From positions 186,001 through 250,000 of the forward strand of contig NZ_JAALAA010000006.1 of NCBI RefSeq assembly GCF_011045035.1: a stretch of DNA of 64,000 nucleotides. The letters are read 5' to 3'. Below are positions 31,879 to 40,261 of this stretch, piece by piece. Positions within the stretch are counted from its first letter, which is position 1. Each line of letters opens with the position of its first letter. The stretch comes from Nocardioides turkmenicus. GTDB taxonomy: Bacteria; Actinomycetota; Actinomycetes; Propionibacteriales; Nocardioidaceae. The position numbers and the translations under genes were made by a program. Below the pieces are notes generated by a model. That model was not told where the DNA came from and did no database searches. It saw nothing but the letters and a program-made list of their open reading frames with translations.

Positions 31879-32454
31879 TCAGATCAGCCCGGCGGCGCGG
31901 GCCGCCTCGGCGTACGCGGCTGCCAGGGTCGGCACGGTCTCGTGGGCGTTGAGGCCGGACGGGTTCGGCACGACCCACAGCTCGGCGCCGGCCAGCGGCT
32001 CGGGCTGGCGGCCCTGCTTGGCCTTCGGGCGGTTGAACGCGGTCCGGTAGGCGGTGATCCCGGCGATCGCGACGACTGTGGGTTTCCTCCGTGCGACCAG
32101 GGAGAACAGTTCGGCGCCGCCCTCCTTGAGCTCAGCGTTGGTGAGCTCGGAGGCCTTGGCGGTGGCGCGCCGGACGATGTTGGTGAAGCCGATGCCGCGG
32201 GCACGGAAGTAGTCGCGGTCCTCCGGCGTCATCCCGGCGGAGGCGTCGATCGGCCGGGTGGTGATCCCGGCGCGGAAGATCGCGGGGTAGAAGCGGTTGA
32301 GCGGGTGCGCGAAGTGGGTCTGGGTCGCCGCGGTCCACAGGCCGGGGTTGATGCCGACGAAGAGGAGGCGCAGCGGTTGGTCGTCTGCCGGGAGGAGGTC
32401 GGGGACCGAGGCGCCGTAGTAGGTCTGGAGCTCGGCCTGGGTGAAGCGGGCCAC
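31879..32454 (-). CDS. mug: Mismatch-specific uracil-DNA glycosylase (Mug/TDG family)
   Basis: The 191-aa protein contains the Mug motif LLFVGINPGLWTA (31-43) and the second motif VVPNPSGLNAHET near the C-terminus, both diagnostic of the G:T/G:U mismatch glycosylase family. It removes uracil or thymine from mismatches as the first step of base-excision repair. GTG 32454 is chosen because AAGGA lies about 9 nt upstream and the family begins at this helix. It is convergent with the coiled-coil gene (4 nt apart). Confidence 0.92.
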   Translation of the reverse strand: MARFTQAELQTYYGASVPDLLPADDQPLRLLFVGINPGLWTAATQTHFAHPLNRFYPAIFRAGITTRPIDASAGMTPEDRDYFRARGIGFTNIVRRATAKASELTNAELKEGGAELFSLVARRKPTVVAIAGITAYRTAFNRPKAKQGRQPEPLAGAELWVVPNPSGLNAHETVPTLAAAYAEAARAAGLI

Positions 32455-32531
32455 GGCCTGATCCTTCCATCTCCGTAACGACCTTCCTGCCCGGGGTGCA
32501 ACAGCAGGGTGCCGTGGGGAGTATGTGAAAT

Positions 32532-33071
32532 ATGCACCCCACGCGTCTTCTCCCACTCGCAGTCGCCGCTGCGACGGCGCTCCTGATCTCTGCCTGTGGC
32601 ACCCCCGAGGAGGCGAGCGACCCGGCCTCGAGCCCGTCGCCCTCGGCCTCCTCGTCCGAGACCACCAGGCCCAAGCCGCAGCCCGAGCCGTCCCGTCCGC
32701 CGAGCTCCGAGAAGCCCGTACGCGGCATGGTCTCCGCCGGCGGGGCGGCCCAGGGCGACCTGGACAAGACCGCGACCCCGCTCCCGGACGCGGCCGCGAT
32801 CCAGGCGTACGCCGCGACGCTCGGCACCCCGCTGCAACAACCCTTCACGGTCGAGGCGACCCGGCTGCTCGAGCACGTCCCGGCCGGTCAGCGGCTCTAT
32901 GCGCAGACGGTCTACGACGGCTGCGAGGCACCGAACCCGGCCACCATCACCGCCGGCGCCAGCGGCGAGGGTGTGGTCCTGAACATCACCCCGCCCAAGA
33001 GCACCAAGATCCAGTGCCTGGTGGCCGAGCGATCGGTCGCGTTGCTCAGTGTCGACCAGCCCGTCGGCTAA
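32532..33071 (+). CDS. Small secreted lipoprotein
   Basis: The 179-aa protein has a short signal (HPTRLLPLAVAAATALLISACG) with lipobox ISAC at Cys22. The mature part is Ser/Pro-rich at first, then contains CEAPNP and IQCL, two cysteines that may bond. No enzymatic motif is visible. It is probably anchored to the outside of the membrane. The stop lies 11 nt before GTG 33082 of the methyltransferase gene, and the leaderless -10 of that gene lies inside this stop region. Confidence 0.8.
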   Translation: MHPTRLLPLAVAAATALLISACGTPEEASDPASSPSPSASSSETTRPKPQPEPSRPPSSEKPVRGMVSAGGAAQGDLDKTATPLPDAAAIQAYAATLGTPLQQPFTVEATRLLEHVPAGQRLYAQTVYDGCEAPNPATITAGASGEGVVLNITPPKSTKIQCLVAERSVALLSVDQPVG

Positions 33072-33074
33072 CGT
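33069..33074 (+). promoter_or_regulatory. -10 box TAACGT of the methyltransferase gene
   Basis: TAACGT ends 7 nt before GTG 33082, overlapping the stop codon of the lipoprotein gene. A leaderless start is likely. Confidence 0.5.
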
Positions 33075-33081
33075 TCCACGC

Positions 33082-34308
33082 GTGCGGGAGCCGTGGAACA
33101 CCTTCGTCGAGGGCGACAACCTCGACGTTCTCCAGGCGCTCTCCGCGGCAGGGGAGAGGTTCGACCTGATCTACATCGACCCGCCCTACAACACCGGCAG
33201 CCTCTTCGCCTACCACGACGACCGACGTGGCGAGGACGGCCGGCGGGCCGGCCGTCACGAGGCCTGGGTCGCGATGATGCGGCCCCGGCTGGAGGCGGCG
33301 CGCACCGTGATGTCGGACCGCGCGGCGATCTACGTCTCCATCGACGACAACGAGGCCGCTCACCTCAGGGTGCTGATGGACGAGGTCTTCGACGAGCGCA
33401 ACCACCTCGCGCAGATCGTGGTCAACCTCAACCCCAAGGGGCGCCAGCTCGGCAACGGGTTCGCGACCTCCCACGAATACCTGCTCGTCTACGCCAAGGA
33501 CGTCCGGTCCTGCGCGCTGGAGTCGAGCATCCCCGAGGCCGTCAACGAGCAGGACTTCCCGCTGGTCACCGACGACGGTCGCCACTACCGGCGGCTGCCG
33601 CTGCGCAACACCAACAAGAAGTTCAACCCGGCGACCGCCCGGACGCTCCACTTCCCGGTGTGGGGCGACCCCGACTCCGGCCGCGTGAGTGTCGAGCCGT
33701 TCGAGGGCGGCCAGGAGATCTGGCCGGTCTTCGGTGACGGCCGCCCGGCGGTCTGGCGCTGGAGCGCCCCGCTGATCGCGGCCCGGCCCGACGACCTGAT
33801 GTGCCGCCGCGTACGCGGGAAGCTGGGGGAGCGCGTCGACGTCTACCAGCGCGACTGGCTCTCCCGCGACGCCTCCGGCGACGCCCGGCGCAAGAAGCTC
33901 ACCACGATCTGGATGGCCGAGGAGATCGGCTCGACCGACACCGCCGTCGCGGAGCTGAAGTCGCTGGTCGGGCCGTTGTTCGAGTCGCCGAAGCCGACCG
34001 GTCTGATCCGCCGCATCCTGGCCACGATGCCCGCCGACGCGCGGGTCCTCGACTTCTTCGCCGGATCCGGCACCACCGGCCACGCGGTCGCGCTGGCCAA
34101 CGTGGAGGACGGGGCGCGGCGTACGTGCTGGTCGGTCCAGATCGCCGAGACGACCCGGCCGGGCTCGAACGCGGCGAAGGCCGAGATGGCGTACGTCTCC
34201 GACATCACCCGCGCGCGGCTGCGGGCCGTGGTCGCAGCCCATGGGAACGGCGACCAGGAGGAACTGGTCGAGCGCGACCTGGGAGAGCTTCTCCAGACGT
34301 CTGCGTGA
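33082..34308 (+). CDS. Orphan type II N6-adenine/N4-cytosine DNA methyltransferase
   Basis: The 408-aa protein has motif IV DPPY (33-36) in FDLIYIDPPYNTGSLF and motif I near the C-terminus LDFFAGSGTTGHAVALAN, the order of beta-type amino-DNA methyltransferases (mod-like). It modifies a short DNA site, protecting it or regulating gene expression. Neither a restriction enzyme nor a res subunit is adjacent, so this is an orphan or solitary methylase. GTG 33082 is chosen because the family begins here with WNTFVEGDNLDVL. The longer frame overlaps the lipoprotein gene. Confidence 0.9.
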   Translation: MREPWNTFVEGDNLDVLQALSAAGERFDLIYIDPPYNTGSLFAYHDDRRGEDGRRAGRHEAWVAMMRPRLEAARTVMSDRAAIYVSIDDNEAAHLRVLMDEVFDERNHLAQIVVNLNPKGRQLGNGFATSHEYLLVYAKDVRSCALESSIPEAVNEQDFPLVTDDGRHYRRLPLRNTNKKFNPATARTLHFPVWGDPDSGRVSVEPFEGGQEIWPVFGDGRPAVWRWSAPLIAARPDDLMCRRVRGKLGERVDVYQRDWLSRDASGDARRKKLTTIWMAEEIGSTDTAVAELKSLVGPLFESPKPTGLIRRILATMPADARVLDFFAGSGTTGHAVALANVEDGARRTCWSVQIAETTRPGSNAAKAEMAYVSDITRARLRAVVAAHGNGDQEELVERDLGELLQTSA

Positions 34309-34344
34309 CGCGAGGCGAGCAGAACGCGTGGCAGGATCGCGGCC

Positions 34345-35157
34345 ATGGCCATCAGCGTCCCCCGCCTCCGGACCGGCTCGACCGAGATCATCGCTCTCGC
34401 CGACGGTGAGGGTCCGTTCTTCTCCCCGCGCGCCGATGCCTTCCCGGAGGCCACGGCGGCTCAGTGGGCCGAGGTCGACCGCTTCGATCCGGGCGCGGTC
34501 GACGCCGAGGGCCGCTGGCGGCTCCAGTTCCGTGCCTACGCGATCCGCAGCGACCAGGGCCTCACCGTCGTGGACGCGGGGATCGGGCCGGCGGACGGCC
34601 CGGCCGCCTCGTGGGCGCCCGTGCCCGGCGTCCTTCCTCAGTCGCTCGACGCTGCGGGCATCGACCCGGCCGAGGTCGACACCGTGGTGCTCACCCATCT
34701 CCATACCGACCACGTCGGCTGGGCGGTCGTGACCGAGGCCGACGGCCGCCGCCCGTTCTTCCCGAACGCCGACTACCTGCTCCAGCAGGCAGAGTACGAC
34801 GCTCTCGACGCGCTCAACCCACAGCTTCGCGAGACCCTCACCGACCCGCTCGCGACGGCCGGCCAGCTCCGGCTCCTGGACGGCGACACGACCCTGCGCG
34901 CCGGGCGCGCCGTCGCCACGCCCGGTCACACGCCCGGTCACCAGAGCGTGCTGGTCGGCGAGGGGCGCGAGCTGGCGCTCGTCACCGGCGACCTGTTGGT
35001 GCACGCGCTCCAGCTGCTCCATCCCGAACTCGCCTACTCGCACGAGGTCGACCCGGATGCGGCCAGGCGCTCGCGAGAGCGCATGCTCAGCCGCGATCCC
35101 GCCACCAGGCTGCACCTGGCGACGCCGCATCTGACGGAGGCGTTCCTCATGGCGTGA
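34345..35157 (+). CDS. MBL-fold metallo-hydrolase
   Basis: The 270-aa protein carries the metallo-beta-lactamase-fold metal site HLHTDHVGW (118-126), then ATPGHTPGHQSVLV and VTGDLLVHALQLLHPE, the usual order of zinc ligands. Similar proteins are lactonases or general hydrolases. The substrate is unknown. CAGGAT lies 7 nt before ATG 34345, so the mRNA is probably leaderless. It follows the methyltransferase by 36 nt. Confidence 0.9.
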   Translation: MAISVPRLRTGSTEIIALADGEGPFFSPRADAFPEATAAQWAEVDRFDPGAVDAEGRWRLQFRAYAIRSDQGLTVVDAGIGPADGPAASWAPVPGVLPQSLDAAGIDPAEVDTVVLTHLHTDHVGWAVVTEADGRRPFFPNADYLLQQAEYDALDALNPQLRETLTDPLATAGQLRLLDGDTTLRAGRAVATPGHTPGHQSVLVGEGRELALVTGDLLVHALQLLHPELAYSHEVDPDAARRSRERMLSRDPATRLHLATPHLTEAFLMA

Positions 35158-35267
35158 TCGCGCGAGCTGGGTGAACTTCTCGAAACATCTGGTAACCGCG
35201 TTACACGGAGTGCGTAAAACGCGGCATCGTCAGGGGGCGACCGAACACCTCACCTCGGGAGACCCCC

Positions 35268-35918
35268 ATGAAACTCCGTGGCCTGTTCATCCTCGCCTGC
35301 GGCGCCCTGGTGCCGCTCACGATCCCGGCGGCAGCGCACGCCGAGACCTACTCCCAGCCGCTCTCGACCGCCATCGGCGACCTCCCCGTCGCTGCCGAGA
35401 ACCGCACCGGCTACAGCCGTGACCTCTTCCAGCACTGGATCGACGCCGACAGCGACGGCTGCAACACCCGCAACGAGGTGCTGATCGCGGAGGCCGAGGA
35501 GGCTCCCACGGTCGGCTCCGGCTGCTCCCTGTCGGGCGGCCGCTGGTACTCCTACTACGACGGTGTGTCCTGGACCGCCACCAGCGACATCGACATCGAC
35601 CACATGGTCCCGCTCGCCGAGGCCTGGGACTCCGGCGCCCGCACCTGGACCTCGACCGAGCGCAGGAACTTCGCCAACGACCTCGGCTACTACGGCTCGC
35701 TCGTCGGTGTCACCGACAACGTGAACCAGGCCAAGGGCGACCAGGACCCCGCCACCTGGATGCCGACGAACCAGAAGTGCCGCTACCTGAAGGAGTTCGT
35801 CTCGGTGAAGATCCGCTGGCGGCTCTCGGTCGACAGCACCGAGAAGTCCGCCCTCAACAACCTCAGCTCCACCAACGGCTGCGGCAGCCAGACCGTCTCG
35901 GTGACTCGCGCCCGCTGA
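35268..35918 (+). CDS. Secreted HNH-family nuclease (DUF1524/GmrSD type)
   Basis: The 216-aa protein has a Sec signal peptide (MKLRGLFILACGALVPLTIPAAAHAE, cleavage near 25). A beta-beta-alpha-metal nuclease site follows, DIDHMVPLAEAWDSGARTW (His112), and the Asn/Lys motif GVTDNVNQAKGDQDP. This matches the secreted HNH nuclease (DUF1524) family widely found in actinobacteria, probably degrading extracellular DNA. Cysteines at positions 65 and 86, and two more, could form disulfides. The upstream gap contains the small palindrome GTAACCGCGTTAC at 35192-35204. Confidence 0.9.
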   Translation: MKLRGLFILACGALVPLTIPAAAHAETYSQPLSTAIGDLPVAAENRTGYSRDLFQHWIDADSDGCNTRNEVLIAEAEEAPTVGSGCSLSGGRWYSYYDGVSWTATSDIDIDHMVPLAEAWDSGARTWTSTERRNFANDLGYYGSLVGVTDNVNQAKGDQDPATWMPTNQKCRYLKEFVSVKIRWRLSVDSTEKSALNNLSSTNGCGSQTVSVTRAR

Positions 35919-35938
35919 TCCCCGAGCCCCGGCTGCCC

Positions 35939-35944
35939 TAGGAT
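35939..35944 (+). promoter_or_regulatory. -10 box TAGGAT of the FUSC gene
   Basis: TAGGAT lies 7 nt before ATG 35952. This is one of the cleanest examples of the leaderless layout in the window. Confidence 0.55.
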
Positions 35945-35951
35945 CTGCGGC

Positions 35952-37067
35952 ATGGCGTTCTCTGCTCCGCGAGTCACCCGTGAGCAGGTGGGATCCGACG
36001 TACGCCGCCGGCTGGCGCGGCTGAAGTCGAAGCGCTGGCACGTGCTGCAGGCCGCCGGGGCAGCCGGGGTCGCGTGGTTCATCGCGGCCGAGTTGCTCGG
36101 CCACGTACAACCCGTCTTCGCGCCGATCGCGGCGGTGGTCAGCCTCGGCACCTCCTACGGCCAGCGGCTGAGGAGGGTCACCGAGGTGACCATCGGCGTG
36201 GCGCTCGGCGTCTTCCTGGGTGACGTCGTGGTGCAGGTCATCGGCGACGGCGCCTGGCAGATGACCCTCGTCGTCGGGATGGCCATGGTCGTGGGGATCT
36301 TCATCTCCTCGGGCCAGGTCTTCCGCAACCAGGCGGCGGTGCAGTCGATCTTCGTGATGGGGCTGCTGCCGACGCCCGGCGCGGCCTTCACCCGCTGGAC
36401 CGATGCGCTGATCGGTGGTGCGGTCGCGCTGGTGGCCGCCTCGATCGTGCCCGCGGCGCCGCTGCGTCGGCCTGGTGAGCAGGCGGCCGTGGTCGCCCGG
36501 AAGATCGCCTCGCTGTTGCGCGCCGCCGGCCAGGTGATGCTCGATGCCGACGCGGTGCACGGGCTCAAGGTGCTCGCCGAAGCACGCGCCACCGACCCGC
36601 TGATCCGCGAGCTCCAGGACGCGTCCGACGAGGGTATGTCGGTGCTGGCCGTGTCACCGTTCCGGTTCCGACATCGCAGCCACGTGCACCGGATGGCCGA
36701 GCTCGTCGAGCCGCTCGACCGCGCGCTGCGGAGCACCCGCGTGCTCGTGCGGCGGACCGCGGTGTCGGCCTACCGCGGCGACGTGGTGCCGGAGAGCTAC
36801 TGCCAGCTGGCCTTCGGGCTCGCCGACGCCGTCGACGTCGTCGACGCCGAGCTCGCCGCGGGCCTCGGGCCCGACGGGCTGAGCGAGCAGGCCCGGTCGG
36901 TGCTGCTCGCGGTCGGCGAGCACTCGGCCGAGGTGGAGCGTACGGAATCGCTCAACGCCGAGGTCATCCTCGTCCAGATCAGGTCGATCATCGTCGACCT
37001 GCTCGGGGTCACCGGGATGGGGCAGTTCGAGGCGACCGACGCGTTGCCGCCGCTGCCGCCCCGCTGA
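35952..37067 (+). CDS. FUSC-type membrane protein
   Basis: The 371-aa protein has a cluster of membrane helices in residues 30-165 (AAGAAGVAWFIAAELL, PIAAVVSLGTSYGQRLRRVTEVTIGVALG, VVVGIFIS, QSIFVMGLLPTPGAAFTRWTDALIGGAVALVAA). A soluble C-terminal helical domain follows. The motif GQRLRRVTEVTIGVALG with a following DALIGG.vAL is the FUSC/aromatic acid exporter signature. Members export aromatic acids or stiffen the envelope. The substrate is unknown. Confidence 0.85.
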   Translation: MAFSAPRVTREQVGSDVRRRLARLKSKRWHVLQAAGAAGVAWFIAAELLGHVQPVFAPIAAVVSLGTSYGQRLRRVTEVTIGVALGVFLGDVVVQVIGDGAWQMTLVVGMAMVVGIFISSGQVFRNQAAVQSIFVMGLLPTPGAAFTRWTDALIGGAVALVAASIVPAAPLRRPGEQAAVVARKIASLLRAAGQVMLDADAVHGLKVLAEARATDPLIRELQDASDEGMSVLAVSPFRFRHRSHVHRMAELVEPLDRALRSTRVLVRRTAVSAYRGDVVPESYCQLAFGLADAVDVVDAELAAGLGPDGLSEQARSVLLAVGEHSAEVERTESLNAEVILVQIRSIIVDLLGVTGMGQFEATDALPPLPPR

Positions 37068-37156
37068 ATGTTCACCGAGTTACCTCGGTGAGTGGTCGCT
37101 TCCTTCGCGGAACTCCACGAAGTATGTGGTGCCTGACCGAGTTACCTCGGTGAACA
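37068..37156. repeat. 89-bp repeat element with palindromic arms between convergent genes
   Basis: ACCGAGTTACCTCGGTGA occurs at 37074-37091 and again in the same orientation at 37136-37153. Each copy folds into a hairpin around TTAC. The outer ends ATGTTCACCGAG (37068-37079) and CTCGGTGAACAT (37145-37156) are also 12-bp inverted repeats. It fills the gap between the FUSC and YbdK-type ends and looks like a REP/BIME-type element or bidirectional terminator. Confidence 0.75.
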
Positions 37157-37160
37157 TCCG

Positions 37161-38288
37161 CTATAGCGACCCCCGCAGGTCGCGTACGACCGAGTCCACC
37201 ACCGCGACCAGGTCGCCCTCGGTCGACGCCGCGATCGCGCGTTGCCGCTGGTAGGAGGCGCCCTTGTGGATGATGTCGTGCACCCCGGCGAGCTCCTTCT
37301 CGCAGCCGAGGCGCGCGGCCACGGGCTCGAGCCGCACCAGCAGCTCGGCGAGGTCCTCGGTGACCAGCCGCTCGTCGGAGGCGTCGTTGAGGATCACGAT
37401 GGCGTCCAGGCCGTAGCGCGCGGCGCGCCACTTGTTCTCCTGGACGTGCCACGGCGGCATGGTGACGATGGGTTCGCCGGCGGCGACCCGGGCGTCCAGG
37501 TCGACGCAGAGGCAGTGGGCGAGGGCGGCGATCGCGGCCAGCTCCTGGAGCGTCGAGACGCCGTCGCAGATCCGGTTCTCGATGGTGCCGATCCGGGGTG
37601 ACGGCCTGATGTCCCAGCGGATCTCGCTGATGTCCTCGATCACGCCGGTGACCGTCTGGTCCGAGACGTACGCCTCGAACTCCTGCCACGTCGAGAACTG
37701 GAACGGCAGTCCGGCGGTCGGCAGCTGCTGGAACATCAGCGCCCGGTTCGACGCGTACCCGGTGTCGACGCCCGCCCAGATCGGCGAGGAGGCCGACAGT
37801 GCCTGGAAGTGGGGATAGTAGGTGAGCAGCCCGTTGAGGACGGGCATCAGCCGGTCGCGCTCCGGCATCCCGACGTGCACGTGCACGCCCCAGATCAGCA
37901 TCTGCCGCCCCCACCACTGGGTGCGGTTGATCAGCTCCTGGTAGCGGTGCCCCGCGGACAGCTCCTGCCTGGTCCAGGACGCGAACGGATGCGTCCCGGC
38001 ACCGTAGAGGTCCACGCCGAGGTCGTCGCCGGCACGTACGACCTCGGAGGTCGTCTCCCGGATCTGGTCCATCGCCTCCTCGACCGTCCCGCAGATCCCG
38101 GTCACGATCTCGACGGTGTTGCGCAGCAGCTCCTTGTGGATCCGCTCGGGGTTGGGGACCCGCGCCTTGGCCCGCGCGAAGAGGTGGTCGGCGACGTTGA
38201 CCAGGTCCCTCGTCTGGCGGTCGACGAGCGCGAGCTCCCACTCGACGCCGAGCGTCGGACGCGGGGAGGGATGGAAGTCGATCCGCAT
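37161..38288 (-). CDS. Glutamate-cysteine ligase family protein (YbdK-like)
   Basis: The 375-aa protein contains TLGVEWELALVDRQT, HKELLRNTVEIVTGICGTV, GAGTHPFASW and MLIWGVHVHVGMPERDRLM. It ends with the family-typical IENRICDGVSTLQE and ATP-grasp-like carboxylate-amine motifs. YbdK-type enzymes ligate glutamate and an amine-type partner, often linked to ergothioneine or mycothiol-like thiol pathways. The exact product here is uncertain. ATG 38288 is chosen because the family starts with MRIDFHPSPRPTLGVEWEL. The longer frame reads in divergent shadow. Confidence 0.9.
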   Translation of the reverse strand: MRIDFHPSPRPTLGVEWELALVDRQTRDLVNVADHLFARAKARVPNPERIHKELLRNTVEIVTGICGTVEEAMDQIRETTSEVVRAGDDLGVDLYGAGTHPFASWTRQELSAGHRYQELINRTQWWGRQMLIWGVHVHVGMPERDRLMPVLNGLLTYYPHFQALSASSPIWAGVDTGYASNRALMFQQLPTAGLPFQFSTWQEFEAYVSDQTVTGVIEDISEIRWDIRPSPRIGTIENRICDGVSTLQELAAIAALAHCLCVDLDARVAAGEPIVTMPPWHVQENKWRAARYGLDAIVILNDASDERLVTEDLAELLVRLEPVAARLGCEKELAGVHDIIHKGASYQRQRAIAASTEGDLVAVVDSVVRDLRGSL

Positions 38289-38370
38289 ATGACGAGCGTT
38301 CCTTGGACGGGCCGGTTTGTCGAGCACCGTGAATGCCTGTCGATCACCGCCCCGATGGCACCCTGTGACG

Positions 38371-39717
38371 GTGGACGCGCGTGAGGTGAACCTGACTCTG
38401 GACTTCTGCCTCCGCGTCGGTGAGCTGCTGATCTCCACCGGCGCCGGGGCCGCTGACGTGACCGCGACGATGAGGTCGCTCTCCCAGCACCTCGGGCTCC
38501 GCGGAGCCGAGGTCGACGTCACCTACACCAGCCTCTCGATGAGCTACCAGGCCGATCCCGAGGCCATCCCGATCCACACCACCCGCCAGGTCAAGAACCG
38601 CACGATCGACTACGACCACCTGACCGCCGTCGACCACCTGGTCCGTCAGGTCGTACGCGACGAGGTGGACCTCCAGGGCGCCCGGATCGCGCTCGGCCGC
38701 ATCATCTCCGGCGGCCACCGCCGGCCGCGCTGGGCGGCGACGCTCGGGATGGCGGTGATGGCTGCCGCGTTCACCGTCTACGTCGGTGGTGATCCCTGGG
38801 TCGTCGTCCTCTCTTTCATCTCGGGCGCCTCCATCGACCAGCTGCAGCACCTCCTCCACCGCCGCTGGCGGCTGCCGCTCTTCTACCTGCAGGTCGCCGG
38901 TGCGGGGCTGGCCACGCTGCTGGCGGTCATCGCCGCGGCGCTTCCGCTGGATCTCGACGTCTCGACCTCGATCACGGCCAACATCACCGTGATGCTGGCG
39001 GGGATCAGCTTCATGGGTGCCCTGCAGGACGCCCTGACCGGCTTCCACGTCACGGCCAGCGCCCGGATCATGGAGGCGCTGGTCTCCACGGCCGGGATCA
39101 TCGCCGGAGTCACCGGCGGTCTGGTCTTCGCCGGTGCGGTCGGGGTGCCGATCCACGGCGCGGTCTCCGGTGGCACTACCACGCTGCAGTCGATCACCCT
39201 CGCGACGGTGGGCGGCGCGGTCGGCGCCGCGGCCTTCGCCTATGCGGCGTACGCACCGAAGCGGACGATGCTCCCGATCGCCCTCATCGCCGGCGTCGCC
39301 GTGGTGCTGTCGATCGTCGTGCCCGGCGACGTCGGACGTACGTGGCGGGTGGCCGTGGCCGCCCTCTTCATCGGTCTGGTCGCCTACTCGGTGGCCAACC
39401 GGCTGAAGGTGCCGCCGCTGGTCATCGTGGTCTCCTCCGTCGTGCCGTTCCTGCCGGGCTACTCGATCTACCGCGGCCTGACGATGCTCGCCCAGGAGAC
39501 CCCCGCGACCACCTCGGTCGGCCTGGTCGCCCTCTTCACCGCGGCCTCGGTCGCGCTGGCCCTGGCCTCCGGCGTCTACCTCGGCGAGTTCATCGCCCAG
39601 CCGCTCAGCCGCCGGTCCTGGCGGATCGAGACCCGGCTCGCCGGGCCCCGCCTGGTCGGTCCGCTGCGGAAGGACCGCGCCACCACCCCGGTGCCGGCCG
39701 CCGAGTCCGACTCATAG
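38371..39717 (+). CDS. Threonine/serine exporter family protein (ThrE)
   Basis: The 448-aa protein starts MDAREVNLTLDFCLRVGELLISTGAGAADVTATM, the ThrE N-terminal domain with the RVGELLiSTGAG motif. It continues with ten predicted membrane helices (LPLFYLQVAGAGLATLLAVI, ITVMLAGISFMGALQDALTGF, VPPLVIVVSSVVPFLPGYSIYRG). In corynebacteria this family exports threonine and serine. GTG 38371 fits the family start, and an earlier GTG at 38365 is also possible. It is divergent from the YbdK-type gene. Confidence 0.92.
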   Translation: MDAREVNLTLDFCLRVGELLISTGAGAADVTATMRSLSQHLGLRGAEVDVTYTSLSMSYQADPEAIPIHTTRQVKNRTIDYDHLTAVDHLVRQVVRDEVDLQGARIALGRIISGGHRRPRWAATLGMAVMAAAFTVYVGGDPWVVVLSFISGASIDQLQHLLHRRWRLPLFYLQVAGAGLATLLAVIAAALPLDLDVSTSITANITVMLAGISFMGALQDALTGFHVTASARIMEALVSTAGIIAGVTGGLVFAGAVGVPIHGAVSGGTTTLQSITLATVGGAVGAAAFAYAAYAPKRTMLPIALIAGVAVVLSIVVPGDVGRTWRVAVAALFIGLVAYSVANRLKVPPLVIVVSSVVPFLPGYSIYRGLTMLAQETPATTSVGLVALFTAASVALALASGVYLGEFIAQPLSRRSWRIETRLAGPRLVGPLRKDRATTPVPAAESDS

Positions 39718-39721
39718 GGAC

Positions 39722-40246
39722 TCACAGCCCGCCCAGCACCTCGAACCAGCGCTCGGGAGTGGCGTCGTACGGCGCCCGCCCCTCCTTGACCGCGAGATAT
39801 ACCCGCTCGGCGGAGTCCTCGGTCATGGAGATGATCTCGGGCGGGTAGCCGTACTCGATCTGGTGGTGCTCGAACTCGTCCTCGTCGTCGATGTAGACCG
39901 AGCCGTCGAACTTCTTGACCACGTCGAGGTCGAGGTCGATGCAGGTGACCGTCGAGTCCTGCCACACCGGCGGAGTGCACATGTCGACATATATCTGCGA
40001 GGTCACGCGCCCGTTGGGCCGGTTGAAGGCGGGGAAGTGGGCCGCGTCGTGGTGGGGGACCAGGGTGACCGAGTCCCAGTCGGCGACCCAGCCCCGCCCC
40101 GGACGGGCGAACTCGGTGCCGACCGGGTGCCCGAGCCACTCACCGTGCTCGTCCTCGCCGAGGTAGAGCCCCGTGAAGGACCAGTGAGGCCGGCCACCCC
40201 ACTTCGTGAACTCGACACGAACGGGATGACCGGCCTCGAAGCGCAT
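39722..40246 (-). CDS. DUF402 domain protein (nucleoside-phosphate hydrolase fold)
   Basis: The 174-aa protein contains VEFTKWGGRPHWSFTGLYLGEDEHG, FARPG.GWVADWDSVTLVPHHDA and VTCIDLDLDVVKKFDGSVYIDDEDEFEHHQ. This is the DUF402 pattern with the acidic metal residues near DLDLDV and DEDEFE. Members such as FomD hydrolyse nucleoside diphosphates or related nucleotide esters. The start is ATG 40246 with CAGAAT 7 nt upstream, another leaderless layout. It is convergent with ThrE and tail-to-head with the SDR gene. Confidence 0.88.
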   Translation of the reverse strand: MRFEAGHPVRVEFTKWGGRPHWSFTGLYLGEDEHGEWLGHPVGTEFARPGRGWVADWDSVTLVPHHDAAHFPAFNRPNGRVTSQIYVDMCTPPVWQDSTVTCIDLDLDVVKKFDGSVYIDDEDEFEHHQIEYGYPPEIISMTEDSAERVYLAVKEGRAPYDATPERWFEVLGGL

Positions 40247-40261
40247 GGCGCCGATTCTGCC

